The notes under the pieces are model-generated. The model was not told the DNA's origin, did not search any database, and saw only the letters and a program-made list of their open reading frames with translations. From Siphonodentalium dalli (taxonomy: Eukaryota > Mollusca > Scaphopoda > Gadilida > Siphonodentaliidae), in the NCBI GenBank assembly GCA_032622095.1, contig CP136062.1, positions 7,901,710 to 7,965,709 on the forward strand: a stretch of DNA of 64,000 nt. Reading direction: 5' to 3'. Position 1 is the stretch's first letter. Each line of letters opens with the position of its first letter. Shown piece by piece: positions 10,690 through 23,054 of this stretch. The position numbers and the translations under genes were made by a program.

Positions 10690-12100
10690 TATGAACATAG
10701 AGCTGCATAGAGAACAACAAAGGAACAATAGGTAATATTTTTGCTGCTAAATTTATTGTGTACAATAGTCCCAATCATTACTAGCTTGGCTAACAAATAT
10801 ACATACTCCTATATTCAGTATTCGACATGTATGAGACAACATGAAATTCTTGTGCTTTTATCACTAAAATGTGGACCAAAACAACGGCTGCTGTAGTGTG
10901 ATAACACCTCGCCATGGTTATAGAAGCTTGCAATTTCATAGATATATGTCTTGTTGATACATGGATATGCATTGTTTAGAGATATATACCTATAATTTGA
11001 CAAAAACGGCAGTTAAAAAGTGCTCAAAAACGCTGCGTTTCATCTCCGATATGACGTTACATCAGTTAGACTATTTCCGATAAAATATGTTACATTTCCG
11101 AACCGATAAGCTTATTCATATGATCTTAGTTTGTGTTTTTTTCGTGTTTTTTCGGGGTTTGATGCTGCCTGATTTCTTCTAGCACGAAAGCAGTGATTGT
11201 GCATCATTGCAAATTGTCATAAATATAATTATAACAGCATTGATAACTCGTGAATGATAGAATCCCCGAACGATTATGCTACTTCCACTGATACGAGGTG
11301 TCATGCATATATCACATAGTTCTATATGTAGCCAAATGGCGACGGAAGGATATGTGGGGACAACATTATATAATTACGACTTTTCAATCACGCTCTATTT
11401 GACACTGGAGAGATAATCAGTGATTTATTTATTTAATATTTCCAAATGAAATCGTCATACTATTACATAATTGGTACCGCACGAATGGGAGAATCTTCAA
11501 TGGTTATGCTATTGTGACCACGCTATTCAACTGAAACTGATACACGATGTCTTAATCATATAGGCCTATATACGTGGTTATATTCGTAATGTCGTATAAT
11601 ATTATTGGCTCTAATAAACGATCTTTATTTGTTTCAGAACGGGTCAAAGATGTGTAACTCTTTATATTAAACCATGATTATGCAATTAGTACTTCCGATT
11701 TCTAACTAAAACAGTTAGCATTTTCATAGAATACGAAGGATCTTTTCTGTCAATGGCATTTTATGCAATAGGGCAGGGGTAGGTTTTTGAGTACATCTAA
11801 TAACAAATTGATATCATAAGATTCGTTTTACGGTAATACGCGTATAGTTCTCTTATCCTGCAAATATATTTTTTGGAACAGGGCCTGGCGGCAATTTCAT
11901 GTAGTGTACGGTAACATATAAAATGTAATTTGAGGCCGGTTTAAACCATCTGCGCAAAAGTGAAGAGTTCAGATTTGTTCACGTCATACGTAGCTGTGTA
12001 TATATATTAAAATATCCCGACATAAATAGCAATAGTATATATACATATATCCGAGTACTAGTGGGCCTATATATGTCTTAGCATATATTTAGTAGACATA
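10690..12100. other. Unannotated AT-rich stretch
   Basis: No genes, tandem arrays or strong inverted repeats seen over about 1.4 kb. Small ORFs of about 60 codons have no recognisable features. Confidence 0.4.
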
Positions 12101-12102
12101 TT

Positions 12103-12177
12103 GTCACCTCGGTTCCAATTTGTCCTAGATGTATGTGATTTATTTATGGATATAAGACACATTGGAACTGAGGTGAT
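12103..12177. repeat. Imperfect inverted repeat, about 22-bp arms
   Basis: TCACCTCGGTTCCAATTTG at 12104 pairs with CACATTGGAACTGAGGTGA ending at about 12176, with a few mismatches and a loop of about 30 bp. Small MITE relic or chance hairpin. Confidence 0.6.
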
Positions 12178-12237
12178 GATATGTATTATCACATACCTCA
12201 TTATATAAATAATAACATACCAGTGTAATAACACCTC

Positions 12238-12238
<1 letters not shown>

Positions 12239-12285
<47 letters not shown>

Positions 12286-12313
12286 CTATATATATATATA
12301 TATATATATATAG
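12239..12313. repeat. (TA)n microsatellite
   Basis: Alternating TA run interrupted by two GC pairs (AGCT). It borders the foldback element at 12327. A matching (TA)n lies on the other side of that element at 13200-13251, which suggests insertion into a TA-rich target. Confidence 0.9.
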
Positions 12314-12326
12314 CTATGTAGAGTAA

Positions 12327-13188
12327 GCATTAGGCTGACCATTGACCATCATTAGGCAGACCGCGAATTTATGCAGACGAAATCGGGTCTGCCTAATTTT
12401 TGCATGCCAGTCACAACTAGTTATCTTGCGATTTAATTGTTAACACTTCTCCTTGTTCAACGGATTTAGGTTGTCTTTTGTTTATAAAATGATGGGATTG
12501 AAAAAATTGTTGAAAAGGGCATTTCCGCCCCGATAATTTTGAGACATGTGTATTCGATCGATATACAGTTTCATCATTGTGCGGTCTTTTTTCAATCCCG
12601 AAATTTGTACTCAATTTCGATGTATACACCAGATTTTTCGATGTTTTAATGACATTTGACCTGTTATCTTCTTTTTTGCTGCATCCTATACATAAAAATG
12701 CAAAAACCAGAAAAGTTATTTTTTCAAGACCGCTGTGGATGTTTCGACCGCACAATGATGAAATTATTTATCGACAGAATATACATGTCTCAAAACTAAC
12801 GGGGCTGAAATGCCTTTAACAATTTTTTTTTTTCAATCCCATCATTTTATAGACAAAAGACAACCTAAATCGGTTGAACAAGGAGAGGTCTTAACAATTA
12901 AAGCCCCAGATAACTAGTTGTGACTGACATGCAAAAAGCAGGCAGACCGGATTTGGTCTGCATAATGTCACAGTCTGCCTAATGATGGTCAATGGTCCTC
13001 TTAGAATTAGGCAGACCTGAGAATTTGTATATTTCATATTACTTGAGGAATCACAAATTCCCATTGATCACACCTTGGTGGTCACATTTAGAACAAAACT
13101 AGAGAAAGAGTGTTTAAAATTGAGCGGTTTTAAAGTTTTGTGTATATATCTGCCTAATGATGGTAATAGGGTCATGTCTGCCTAATGC
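12327..13188. mobile_element. Foldback DNA element, about 860 bp, long terminal inverted repeats
   Basis: The main arms, about 12339-12586 and 12746-12994, are imperfect reverse complements of about 248 bp around a 160-bp core. The outermost ends GCATTAGGC and GCCTAATGC also pair. The motif GTCTGCCTAATGATGG or its complement occurs at least six times near the ends, a pattern of repeated subterminal sites. The element lies between two (TA)n tracts. No transposase, so it is non-autonomous; the superfamily is not assignable by eye. ORFs of 80-112 codons within it are reflections of the inverted arms. Confidence 0.75.
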
Positions 13189-13199
13189 TGAAAACAGCC

Positions 13200-13251
13200 T
13201 TATATATATATATATATATATTTATATAGCAATATATATATATATATATAT
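13200..13251. repeat. (TA)n microsatellite
   Basis: TA-rich run separating the foldback element from the ACCCGA-headed fragment. It matches the tract at 12239-12313. Confidence 0.9.
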
Positions 13252-13377
13252 ACTAGCAGGTGGACCCGACTTCGTCCGGGCTGTTTCCCCTCTGCTTTTT
13301 GGCGAATTGCGCGATTTGACATTGAATTGTCCATTTTGAAGGTCAAGGTCACGTGGGTCAAGATCAGTTAAGGTCAA
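13252..13377 (+). mobile_element. Head fragment of the ACTAGCAGG element family, broken by a LINE
   Basis: ACTAGCAGGTGGACCCGAC followed by TTCGTCCGGGC forms the GC-rich head hairpin of the family seen at 7508 and 22810. After about 125 bp the sequence changes into LINE coding sequence. The remainder of this element was not found beyond the LINE poly(A) tail. Confidence 0.5.
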
Positions 13378-13385
13378 GGCCAGGT

Positions 13386-16351
13386 GGACTATGCGTATAC
13401 GTCTCCTCTCATCTGGTCTTCAAAAGGAGAAACGATTTAGAAACCGATACTTCAATGCTATGGTTTGACATTGTCTCAAAATCACAACATATTTTGCTAT
13501 GCTTATCGTATCGATCAGATCAATATTGCCGATCGAACTATTGGGATCTGCTAGATTTGTCCATATCTAAGGCACTAGATGTCTCCCAAAATATTATTAT
13601 ACTTGGAGATTTTAACTCCAATCTACTATGCCCCACTTCCAAACTCAAAAATATTATTGATTTCTATACACTTAAGGACGTAATAAAAACCCCAACTAGA
13701 GTTACCACTAGAACCAGCACCCTACTCGATCCTATAATCGTGAGTAATAACTTGAGTGTCCGGGACGCTGACGTTCTAAATCTTGAATTGTCTGATCATT
13801 ACGCTGTTTACGCGACAATTGCATATGATCAATTGCATGCGACCTCTTTCACAAGAACTATCTGGAACTATAAAAATGCAGATTTTCAAAAAGCGAATAT
13901 CTTAATAAATGAGAGCAAATTGCATGAATTGCTGCAACCAGTAAATGACATAAACGATGCAGTAAGCTTATTTACCGAGAGATTTATTAAAATAATGGAA
14001 CAATCAATCCCCAAAATGACAGTGACGATAAGGACAAAGGACAAATTCTGGTTTAATTCCGACATACGGAGAGAAATACGACGTCGCGATAGACTCAGAT
14101 CAATAGCACCCAAACGAAATTCAGAGCACACTTGGAGAAAATACAAGGATATTAGAAATAATGTTAACAACATGAAAAAGTATGCAAAATCGCAATTCGA
14201 AACTAAACTTGAGGAGAAAATAAATGAAACCCCCACTCCCCGCGATTTCTGGCATATTATGAATTATCTACTTAACAAAAAGAAATCTACGAATACCCCA
14301 CCTCTGTATAACCCCAATGGCAACGTATCAATGGAAGGGAAATCATATGCAACCGATGATTATGAAAAAGCTAGGTGTCTCAACTCAAGATTCATTTCTA
14401 ATGCCACAATACAAGACGATGCCAAAAATCTCCCTTATTTCCCTCGTAGATCCAATAACATACTATCCGAAATCCCAATCACATATCAAAGTATCTTTTG
14501 CGCTATAAAATCATTAAATTTAAATAAGGCGTATGGTCACGATAGCATCAGCCCAAAAATGTTGCATAGTACTGCCGAAAATATCGCAATCCCCCTATTA
14601 ATAATTTATAAAAAATCATTGGATCTTGGTAAGTTTCCAATGACCTGGAAAAAGGCAAACGTCATCCCTATCTTCAAAAAAGGCGACCCAGCCGATTCCG
14701 CAAATTACCGTCCAATATTTCTCCTTCCGACATTAGGCAAAATCTTTGAAAAAGTGGTCATACAACATATTATGACATACTTCACGGACAATAATTTGTT
14801 ATATAATCACCAGTCTGGCTTCCTCCCTGGCCATAGTACAACATACCAGTTAATATAACTATATCACAACCTGTGCCATAGTCTCGACAACAGCCTCTAT
14901 ACATGTGCAGTATTTTTTGATATATCAAAGGCATTCGAGAGAGTATGGCACACGGGGCTGCTATATAAATTGGAACAATATGGAGTCTCCGGAAATCTCT
15001 TAGAATGGCTAAAAGATTATCTGTTCAATCGCAAACAAAGGGTCATGGTGAACAACTCCTTTTCAAATTTTGAAGTTATCCCAGCGGGTGTCCCTCAAGG
15101 CTCAATTATTGGCCCTTTCCTATTTTTAGTTTACATAAACGGCCTCCCTGATCACATAAATGCAACCACAAGAATGTACGCGGACGATACTTGCCTTATG
15201 ACTACCCATTATGACATCGATATCCTAACCAAGAACATGAACGATGACCTTGAAAGAGTCGCAGACTGGGCAAATAAATGGCTAGTTAAATTTAACCCAA
15301 CGAAAACTAGGGCAATTTCCTTTTCCCTTACAAATAACAACGTGACCCCGAATTTAAAATTCGAACAAGAAAATGTATTATTTACAAACTCACACAAACA
15401 TCTTGGACTTGAAATACAATCGAATCTAAACTGGAACACTCATATAAATACAATAGCAAACAAAGCAACATCTCGTCTCTCACAATTAAGAAGACTGAAG
15501 TACGACCTAGACCGAAAGTCGCTTGAAAAAATATACACAGCATATATATTACCAATTATAGACTATGCCGATGTAGTGTGGGGCACAGCAACAGATTACT
15601 TATTAAAAAAGTTCGATGACATACACAAGGATGCTGCAAGAATAGTAACAGGATTAACGCGTTCCGTAGATATAAATCGCTTGTTTGACGAAGTAGGATG
15701 GTCAAGGCTTGAAATTCGACGAGAACTCCACGAGTTGCACACCATGTTTAAAATAATAAACAACCAAGTCCCCAATTACCTCACGCTCATGTTGCCACCC
15801 CGATCAAGACAAGTTGCCAGTAATCGATATGATATGCGCGAACCTGACAAATTCTATTCATACCGTTCGCGTACAGAACATTTCAGAAACTCTTATTTAC
15901 CTAAAAGTACGTTATCTTGGAATAAACTACCAAAGCCTATTACAAATGTAAGTACTCTTCCTGAATTTAAGATGAATTTGAAATTAATTGACCGCCCACG
16001 AAACCTCCCCAATTCTTTATTAATGGTCCAAGAAGAAAACTAAGCATTTTACACTGCAGAATTCGCAACTATTGTAGTGAATTAAAATCAGGTATGTGCA
16101 ACAATTTTATCTCTGATACCTCTAAATGCACATGTGGATACGAAGTCGAAGATGCCTTTCATTATTTCCTTGAGTGCCCCCTGTATGCTACCGAAAGATG
16201 CGAACTCTTCAATAAGATTGCAGCCCACCAATTTATAATATCTAACATTTCCTCCTTACTCACAGGGATATCATCAGAATCGAATCGACGCAATGAAATT
16301 CTTTTCCATTTTGTTTATTCATACATTTCATCAACGAAACGCTTTAATTAG
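13386..16351 (+). pseudogene. LINE ORF2: partial AP endonuclease, reverse transcriptase, Cys-rich tail
   Basis: The frame runs from a truncated endonuclease domain (NIIILGDFNSNLL near 13590, LSDHYAVYATI near 13790) through a linker into reverse transcriptase: IPIFKKGDPADSANYRPI near 14670, FFDISKAFERVWH near 14920, AGVPQGSIIGPFLFL near 15085, and the catalytic YADD at about 15178-15189. The tail has a CTCGYEVEDAFHYFLECPLY cysteine-histidine cluster near 16130-16190. No RNase H domain is visible, which fits CR1, Rex1, L2 or Jockey relatives rather than the I or R1 groups with RNase H. Two lesions: an in-frame TAA at 14856-14858 where a sense codon is expected, and a frameshift at about 15990-16030 before the tail. 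The frame on both sides of the stop is the same, so decay is light and insertion fairly recent. Confidence 0.85.
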
Positions 16352-16588
16352 GCCCCATCCGCTAACAAATATAGGCGAGATCCTCCTTTGCGTTTACAAA
16401 TGTTGACTACCTCAGATGAAATTTCAATAGCAGGATAGGACTGACAGCAATCACAACCACACCATACATCATCCTGTATATATGTTATGTTCGTCATCTA
16501 CTTTGTATTTGTTAAAATGTATATGGGAGAGGGGTGGATTTAAGTTGTTAAAACTTGTGCCCCGATCCCTTGTGTAATATTATATTAC

Positions 16589-16594
16589 AATAAA
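16589..16594 (+). promoter_or_regulatory. LINE polyadenylation signal AATAAA
   Basis: Canonical hexamer 9 nt upstream of the 20-nt A run that ends the LINE. Confidence 0.8.
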
Positions 16595-16622
16595 ATATGT
16601 TTAAAAAAAAAAAAAAAAAAAA

Positions 16623-17317
16623 TCCATTTAAAGGGGAACCGCTGAATATTGGTTGATTAAGTTATAAATATAATTCCGGTTTGTTGGCTTCGAGCTTTGA
16701 CACTATTCCATCAATCTTTTATGTGAAAACGTCTATAGAAAATTAAAGACAAGCTCCAAATGTACAATAGGCAAACTAGAATTGTGTTTCGAGTCAAATA
16801 TTTGTAATAATTGAATGAAATATGAACACAAAAGCTTTACAGAACAATGAATTACAACTTACTACAAATTACAATTGCCGTTTCGAATTTCAGCACTTTT
16901 CGTCTCTTGTAAGTTGTAACAAATGTAAGTTGTTGACATTTTTATGGAAAAATATCATCCACAAATTTACAATATTTCGATATTTGACATATTTATGATG
17001 GAGTCTAACTCACCTTTGCTCCTGACCACTTTACTCAGTTATGTTAATTATTATGAACTTTGAGGTGGAACCGGATACTGGAGTCTGGAGTCTCTAAGTC
17101 TCTAGGTCACTAGGTCAACGTCGTAACTAATAAGTAACGTTAAATTTGATTGGCAATTGATAAGTAACGTTAATTTAAATAGGTCAGTATATTTAGTAAC
17201 AAATCGATATTTATAGATTTCCCGCCAAAACATCGAATAGTATAGCGTTGATTTCGCGTACACGTATATGCTTATCGCTCGCGAACGAGACCACTGCGGG
17301 GTCTCGTTTCGGGCTCG
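16623..17317. other. Unannotated stretch
   Basis: AT-rich and non-coding. Holds small local repeats only: GGAGTCT/AAGTCTCTAGGTCACTAGGTCA near 17080-17115 and two TAAGTAACGTTAA blocks near 17128 and 17161. Confidence 0.35.
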
Positions 17318-17622
17318 CTATAATTATTGTAATATTGAACTTAATGATCAACTTGGTGGTTGCTCCATTACGTGTCACGTACGATCATATTATGAATGGT
17401 TGAACAGACAATTAAGCCTATCCATGTATATATTTACATTCGGCCAACAGCTATCAAGACCATTGCTCACAATGTCAAGTGACAAATCATGGTAGCATAC
17501 CCGGTACATGTACATTGTAGACATCGTTGAAATGCTTGTATAAGAACTAATATGATCGTACGTGACACGTAATGGAGCAACCACCAAGTTGATCATTAAA
17601 TTCAATATTACAATAATTATAG
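17318..17622. repeat. Inverted repeat, 75-bp near-identical arms
   Basis: Arms at 17318-17392 and 17548-17622 are nearly perfect reverse complements with a loop of about 155 bp. The ends read CTATAATTATTG and its complement. Foldback element candidate, directly adjacent to a second inverted repeat. Confidence 0.9.
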
Positions 17623-17632
17623 GATGTTCCGT

Positions 17633-18160
17633 ACAGGGTACTACATGTGCTACACCACTCGGAGAAATGTCTGTGTCGTCACACAAATACCATGTTAGAA
17701 CTTGGATTGATATATTCGTTATCGTATATAGTCACCAATAGCCGGGTTACTACGGTAGTAGCAGACATTGTCCATCCGGTGAACTATTCAAACCCAGCAT
17801 TAAAATCATGGTTATGATCAGTCCAAACATATTAGTAAAGTTCGAACATAAGATCATAATAGCTGAGAACCTGGTGTAAATTGAACTGTGGTGGGGCCTC
17901 AAGCATATCTACCCCTGCACGTCAGAACAAAATTATGCCATAGCTTGAGGATGGAAGTGAACCATCATCCCACAGCGAAATCAACCAGGCCTGTTGTGTT
18001 TGAATAGTTCACTAGATGGGCAATGTCAGGTACCACGGTAGTAACCTGGCTATTGGTGACTATATACGATTACGAATATATCAATTCAAGTTCTAACATG
18101 GTATTTTAGTGTGATGACACAGACATTTCTCCGAGTGGTGTAGCACATGTAGTACCCTGT
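17633..18160. repeat. Inverted repeat, about 160-bp arms
   Basis: Arms at 17633-17793 and 17998-18160 pair with modest divergence around a loop of about 204 bp. It begins 11 bp after the previous inverted repeat, so the two could have arisen together, the first inserted at the edge of the second or both as parts of one foldback element. Confidence 0.85.
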
Positions 18161-18253
18161 ATGTATATATACATATATATATCACAGCAGAAGTTTCCTT
18201 AGAATTAAATTAATATTAATGGATGGAAATGGAATGCCTTTAATATTTGTATT

Positions 18254-18590
18254 ATTTGAGTCGGTCATAGATTACCTTAGCTGCAGGCAATCAATGCAAT
18301 ACATGTAAACTACAAGTATGTAGAAAAAGAAATTATGGAATGAAGTGTTGTCAATATGATGCGTCACTTTAATATTTTGAGTCGGACATAGATTACCTTA
18401 CCTGAAGGCAATCAATGCAATAAGCGATGTACATGTACAAACAGAAATTATTGAATGAAGTGTAATGAATATGAAGCGTCATTTTAATGCAATATCGATT
18501 GGGTGGAAGAGAAATTTCACTTTAATAGTTAACGATGATATACATATAGAGTTATATATTATCCCCATTGAAGACGATCAATGCAATGAC
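18254..18590 (+). repeat. Short diverged tandem repeat, about 120-160 bp
   Basis: GAGTCGGWCATAGATTACCTTA occurs near 18258 and 18381; a CAATCAATGCAATA block near 18287 and 18407 has a third, shorter match (GATCAATGCAATG) near 18569. It leads into the satellite element that follows and may be its 5' portion. Confidence 0.55.
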
Positions 18591-18773
18591 CAGTGTAGAA
18601 ATGGAAAAAATGTTGCCTGAATGAATCGATGTGTGAACATAAAGTCTCACTTTAATGAAATGTTGAGATGATGATCAACGATGAATTTGCAATTTCTTTA
18701 ATGATGAAATTGGTTTACATATATGCAGCTGAAAATGTGAATTGACTGAAATGTAATTATGAAAGTGTCAATG

Positions 18774-21255
18774 ACACTGTAGCTCAATGTGGAAAGGAAA
18801 TAATTTCATGTGTTACAGTTAATGGAGCAATTAGGAATGTGGAAAGTTGAAAGGCCTAGTTATGCAAAGATTATAATCCAAGATGGCCGCGACAGCCATG
18901 TTTTTTTTGCCAAATGACCCAAAAAAGACTCCTTCCTATTTACATGTCATTGTTAACATCCTTCACAAATTTCATGATGATCCAACAAAAGATACGACCT
19001 GTAGCCCATGTCAAAGGATTTAGTCGTGCAAAGAGTAAAATACAAGATGGCTGCTGGCGACCGGGTTTCTTGATTGAATTCAAAATGAATCTTTTCCCAT
19101 CTACATGTAAATGATTTGACCAAAGATAAGACTTGTAGCCCTTGACAAAGAATTTAGTCATGCAACGAGTATAATCCAAGATGGCTGCTGGTGGCCATGT
19201 TTTTGGCTGAACAACCCCAAAATTACTCGTTTCCCATCTATGTCAATTTTAACATCCATGACAAATTTAATGAAAGTGTCAATGACACTGTAGCTCAACT
19301 TGGAAAGGGAATAATTTCATGTGTTACAGTCAATGGAGTGATTAGGAATGTGGAAAGGCCTAGTTATGCAAATAGTAAAATCCAAGATGGCCGCTGACAG
19401 CCATGTTTTTTTGCTGAATGATCCCAAAAAGACTTGTTTGCATTTACAAGTAATTGTTAACATTCATCACAAATTTCATTATGATCCGACCTGTCAACAT
19501 CCATGATAATTTTTATGAAGATCAGACAAACAGTACAGCAGTACGGCCTGTAGCCCGCGTCAACGGATTCAATTTTGAAATCCAAGATGGCTGAATGACC
19601 CCCAAAATTACTCGTTCCCATCTACATATCAATATTAACATTCATGACAAGTTTCATAATGATAGGATGTGGTCTGTAGGGTGTACCAAAGGATTTAGTG
19701 ATGCAAAGAGTAAATTCTAAAATGGCCACCGGCGGCCATGTTTTTTTGCCGAATGATCCCAAAATGACTCGTTTCCCATCTACATGTCAATGTCAACATC
19801 CATGACAAATTTCATGAAGATAAAAAAAAACAGATAGGTCTATAGCCCATGCTAATGGATTTTGTAGCAATATTTAGTCATACAAAGAGTAAAATCCAAA
19901 ATGGCCATTGGTGGCCATATATTTTTGCTGAATGACCCCAGAATGACTCATACCCATCAAGAGGTCACCCTGATGATCCATATGAAGTTTGGTGATGATC
20001 AGATCAGGGATGTGGTATGTAGGGTGTGTCAAAGTATTTAGTGATGCAAAGAGTAAAATCCAATATGGCTGCCGGCGGCCATGTTTTTTGGCCGAATGAC
20101 CCCAAAATGACTCATACCCACCAAGAGGTCACCCCGATGATCCAAATGAAGTTTGGTGATGATCGGATCAGGGATGTGGTCTGTAGGATGTGTCAAAGGA
20201 TTTAGTGATGCAAAGAGTAAAATCCAATATGGCCACCAGCGGCCATGTTTTTTGGCTGATTGATCCTAAAATTACTCGTTCCCATCTACATGTAAATGTC
20301 AACATTCATGACAAATTTTATGATGATCAAACAAACAGTACGGCCTGTAGCCCGTGCCAATGGATTCAAATTTGAAATCCAACATGGCCACCAGCGGCCA
20401 TGTTTTTTGGCCGAATGACCCCAAAATGGCTCGTTCCCATCTACATGTCAATTTCAACATTCATGACAAATTTCATAAAGATCCGACCAAAGATACGACC
20501 TGTAGACCGCGCGAAATTATTTAGTGATGCAAAGAGTAAAATTCAAGATGGCTGACGGTGGCCATGTTTTTTGGCCAAATGACCACAAAATGAATCGTTC
20601 CCATCTAGAGGTCACCCCGATGATCCATATGAAGTTTGGTGATGATGGGATCAGAGATGTGGTCTGTAGGATGTGTCAAAGGATTTAGTGATGCAAAGAG
20701 TAAAATCCAAGATGGCCACCAGCAGCCATGTTTTTTGGCCAAATGACCCCAAAATGACTCATTCCCATCTACATGTCAATGTCAACATTCATGACAAATT
20801 TCATAATGATCTGACCAAAGTAAGGACTTGAAGCCTGTGCCAAAGGATTTAGTCATGCAAAGAGTAAAATCCAAGATGGCTGCTGGTGGCCTTGTTTTTT
20901 CGGCCGAACGACCCCAAAATGACTCATTCCCATCTACATGTCATTATTAACATCCATGAAAAATTTCATGATGATTAGACAAACAGTACGACCTGTAGAC
21001 CGCGCCAATTGATTTAATTTTGAAATCAAAGATGGCCGTCAGCGGCCATGTTTTTTGGCCAATGACCCCAAAATGACTCATTCCCATCTACATGTCAATG
21101 TCAACATTCTTGAAAAAATTCCTAAAGATCAGACCAAATGTACGACCTGTAGCCCGCGCCAAAGGAAATTGTTGACGGACATACATGTACATGTACACAC
21201 GCACGACGGATGCCAACCCATGGCAATAGCTCAAACTTACAAAGTAAGATGAGCT
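18774..21255 (+). mobile_element. Satellite-type element S1, short copy with hairpin end
   Basis: Opens with AGTGTCAATGACACT (a near palindrome) and the block TGTAGCTCAA, which recurs at 19275 and at 46015. It then holds about 14 diverged units of 155-164 bp, each with TAAAATCCAAGATGGC, GGCCATGTTTTTTGGCC and CTCGTTCCCATCTACATGT blocks. The right end leaves the array through GACGGACATACATG, TGCCAACCCATGGCAATAGC and a 28-nt hairpin. The array at 50.8-64 kb is the reverse complement of the same family. No ORF of note. A non-autonomous, probably Helitron-like element with a central tandem array is the best reading. Confidence 0.65.
21228..21255 (+). repeat. Terminal hairpin of the S1 element
   Basis: AGCTCA-aACTTAC-AAA-GTAAGa-TGAGCT. 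Its reverse complement matches the hairpin at 50810-50837 at 27 of 28 positions, and the five outer bases (AATAA) also match. This marks a shared element terminus. Confidence 0.85.
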
Positions 21256-21811
21256 AATAATGAATATGTGATGTGTCGCATTTAATGAATTGGCAATGAC
21301 ATGATGACAGCGGTATGTAAACGGTCACTGCCGTTCGGTTATGATAACACGGTCTACAGGTATTAGCGGGTTGTCACACCAGACGTTGAAGAAAATTATG
21401 ATATATGTCCATGAGGATCTTTCTAAAGGTCGGGTAAGTGTTGGCGCTGGGTATTGTGTTAAAATAGTCACATCCATGATCCATTAAAACCACCATATTT
21501 AATACAGAATTAATATTATAATAATCAAACCTTGTTCTTATACAAATCATAAATACATGTACCACATTAATTTCAGCATGTTGTTATCATAATGTTATGT
21601 TAGTACTTTGTGTTACATTGTTTGTAAGCAAAAGTCATCTTACGTAAACAAACATTACATGTACATGTATGTAAAGAGTATGCGATAAGCAAAACACTCA
21701 ACACCGAGTAGACCCCCACTGCATGTACATGTACTAGTACCAGTATATGAACTTTTGTTGTTTGTTTACAACATACTGCATTACCGGTATAAGCCACAGT
21801 CCACCTTGAAA
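21256..21811. other. Unannotated stretch
   Basis: Non-coding, with several TACATGTA palindromes but no clear gene or element. Confidence 0.35.
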
Positions 21812-21948
21812 AATTCCAACTGCAACCCCCCCCCCCCCTTGAATCAGACCAAATACATATTTTTGCATAATTCCATTTGCACCCCCCCCCCCCCCTTGAA
21901 TCAGATGCATACCAAATACATGTTTTTGCATAATTCCATTTGCACCTC
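21812..21948. repeat. Tandem duplication of about 60 bp with C13-C15 runs
   Basis: A unit starting AATTCCA at 21812, 21869 and 21932 contains a long C run followed by TTGAATCAGA and AAATACAT. The first two units hold C runs of 13-15 nt. ORFs here translate as poly-Pro or poly-Gly and are not genes. Confidence 0.85.
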
Positions 21949-22367
21949 TGGTCTAATATCATATATATTCATAAACCATGGTTCTATATATTCCCGGTAT
22001 GAGACCATTCAGATATTTTTACCTGAAAAATTGCATAAAATTTAACATATAGCGGTCTAACTCCAGATAAATGCACACGGCTACGGACAAGAGACCAGGA
22101 CACACCGGGCTGTTCATGGTTGTTCGGCCCGGGGTGAGAACATTTTGAAAACTATACAAGAAATTCTCGAATCCGACAAACTAGACTGGCATCAACTGAA
22201 GCGTTCCTATTTTCTTGTAAATTTCAATTGGGGGAGGGGTGCGTAAGATTTTTTTTGGGATTTACAGCTGGGAGTTACCGTTAAAATCTCGAGATTAATG
22301 GGGTCTTTACGTGGTGTTATATGATGCCGACAAGTTCATTTAATGTCAAAATTACGATCAGCCAATT
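21949..22367. other. Unannotated stretch
   Basis: No gene or repeat recognised. Confidence 0.3.
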
Positions 22368-22705
22368 CGGCTGGTTAAACAACACATGTGGCGGCCCACG
22401 TCCGGAATTTTCCCGGTCTCCCGATCGGCCATGCAGTCCGCCTCTGCCCTCATGAATTTATGTGAGAAGAGTACCATCTTATTGTATACACGGCTGGTTA
22501 AACAACACATGTGGCGGCCCACGTCGGTTTCATTTGCGGCCCAAGTTGTGGTTGGGCGGCCCATACACATATACCCCCCACCCAAACCGTAAAAAAAACC
22601 CTCGGATTCTCGCTTGATAGAAAATCACGTGGAATCAGAATTTTTCCGGCCTCCGGCCCATCGGGAAATTTACCGGTCTCCCGATCGGCCAGTCCGCCTC
22701 TGCAT
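22368..22705. repeat. GC-rich mosaic of two short repeated blocks
   Basis: Block a (CGGCTGGTTAAACAACACAT and GTGGCGGCCCACGTC) lies near 22368 and 22490. Block b (GGTCTCCCGATCGGCCA then GTCCGCCTCTGC) lies near 22415 and 22675. The order is a, b, a, b with different spacing. ORFs of 68-81 codons on both strands arise from this GC-rich patch. Confidence 0.6.
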
Positions 22706-22792
22706 AATAGGATCAATATTCACACTATTAGTATATTCTTGAGGAAATTTTCATAATTTGGTAACTGTTATTTCTAAATTATTATTTATTAC

Positions 22793-23054
22793 ATGTATAT
22801 ATGTACATATACAGTAGCTGATGTGCCTGGCTTCATCCAGGCTATTTAGGGAACAACGTTGCCTACCGGTATCAATGTATGAGTATATATCGAGGTCGCA
22901 GTCACGAACACAGTCGCACATGAAATTATACCTACCCATATAGTTCCCGGGATCAAAGTACATGTACAGTAGACCTTTGGATTACCAAATTTTAGCCAGA
23001 TCAGTTGTGCAGTTTTCGAGTCTATAACACACAGACAGAAATTCCAAAATATAA
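22793..23054 (+). mobile_element. Short non-autonomous element of the ACAGACAG-tail family
   Basis: An AT run, then a head hairpin GCCTGG-CTTCAT-CCAGGC near 22827, then about 180 bp, then a tail GATCAGTTGTGCAGTTTTCG followed by TATAACACACAGACAG and an AT run. It has both ends of the family whose longer member lies at 7490-10470. A Helitron starts at its right edge. Confidence 0.5.

Larger units (their letters stand above)
13378..16622 (+). mobile_element. 5'-truncated CR1/Jockey-type LINE with poly(A) tail
   Basis: A non-LTR retrotransposon copy. The left edge is approximate, set where the endonuclease reading frame begins in mid-domain (GGLCVYVSSHL, about 13386). The right end has an AATAAA signal at 16589-16594 and 20 A residues at 16603-16622, the hallmark of target-primed insertion of a polyadenylated RNA. 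5' truncation is usual for LINEs. No clear target-site duplication was seen by eye. Confidence 0.85.

Noticed and set aside
12417-12819. ORFs of 80-112 codons on both strands
   Set aside because: They lie in the arms of the foldback element and mirror each other.
22358-22756. ORFs of 68-81 codons in the GC-rich patch
   Set aside because: Both strands are open across short repeated blocks; no conserved protein feature.
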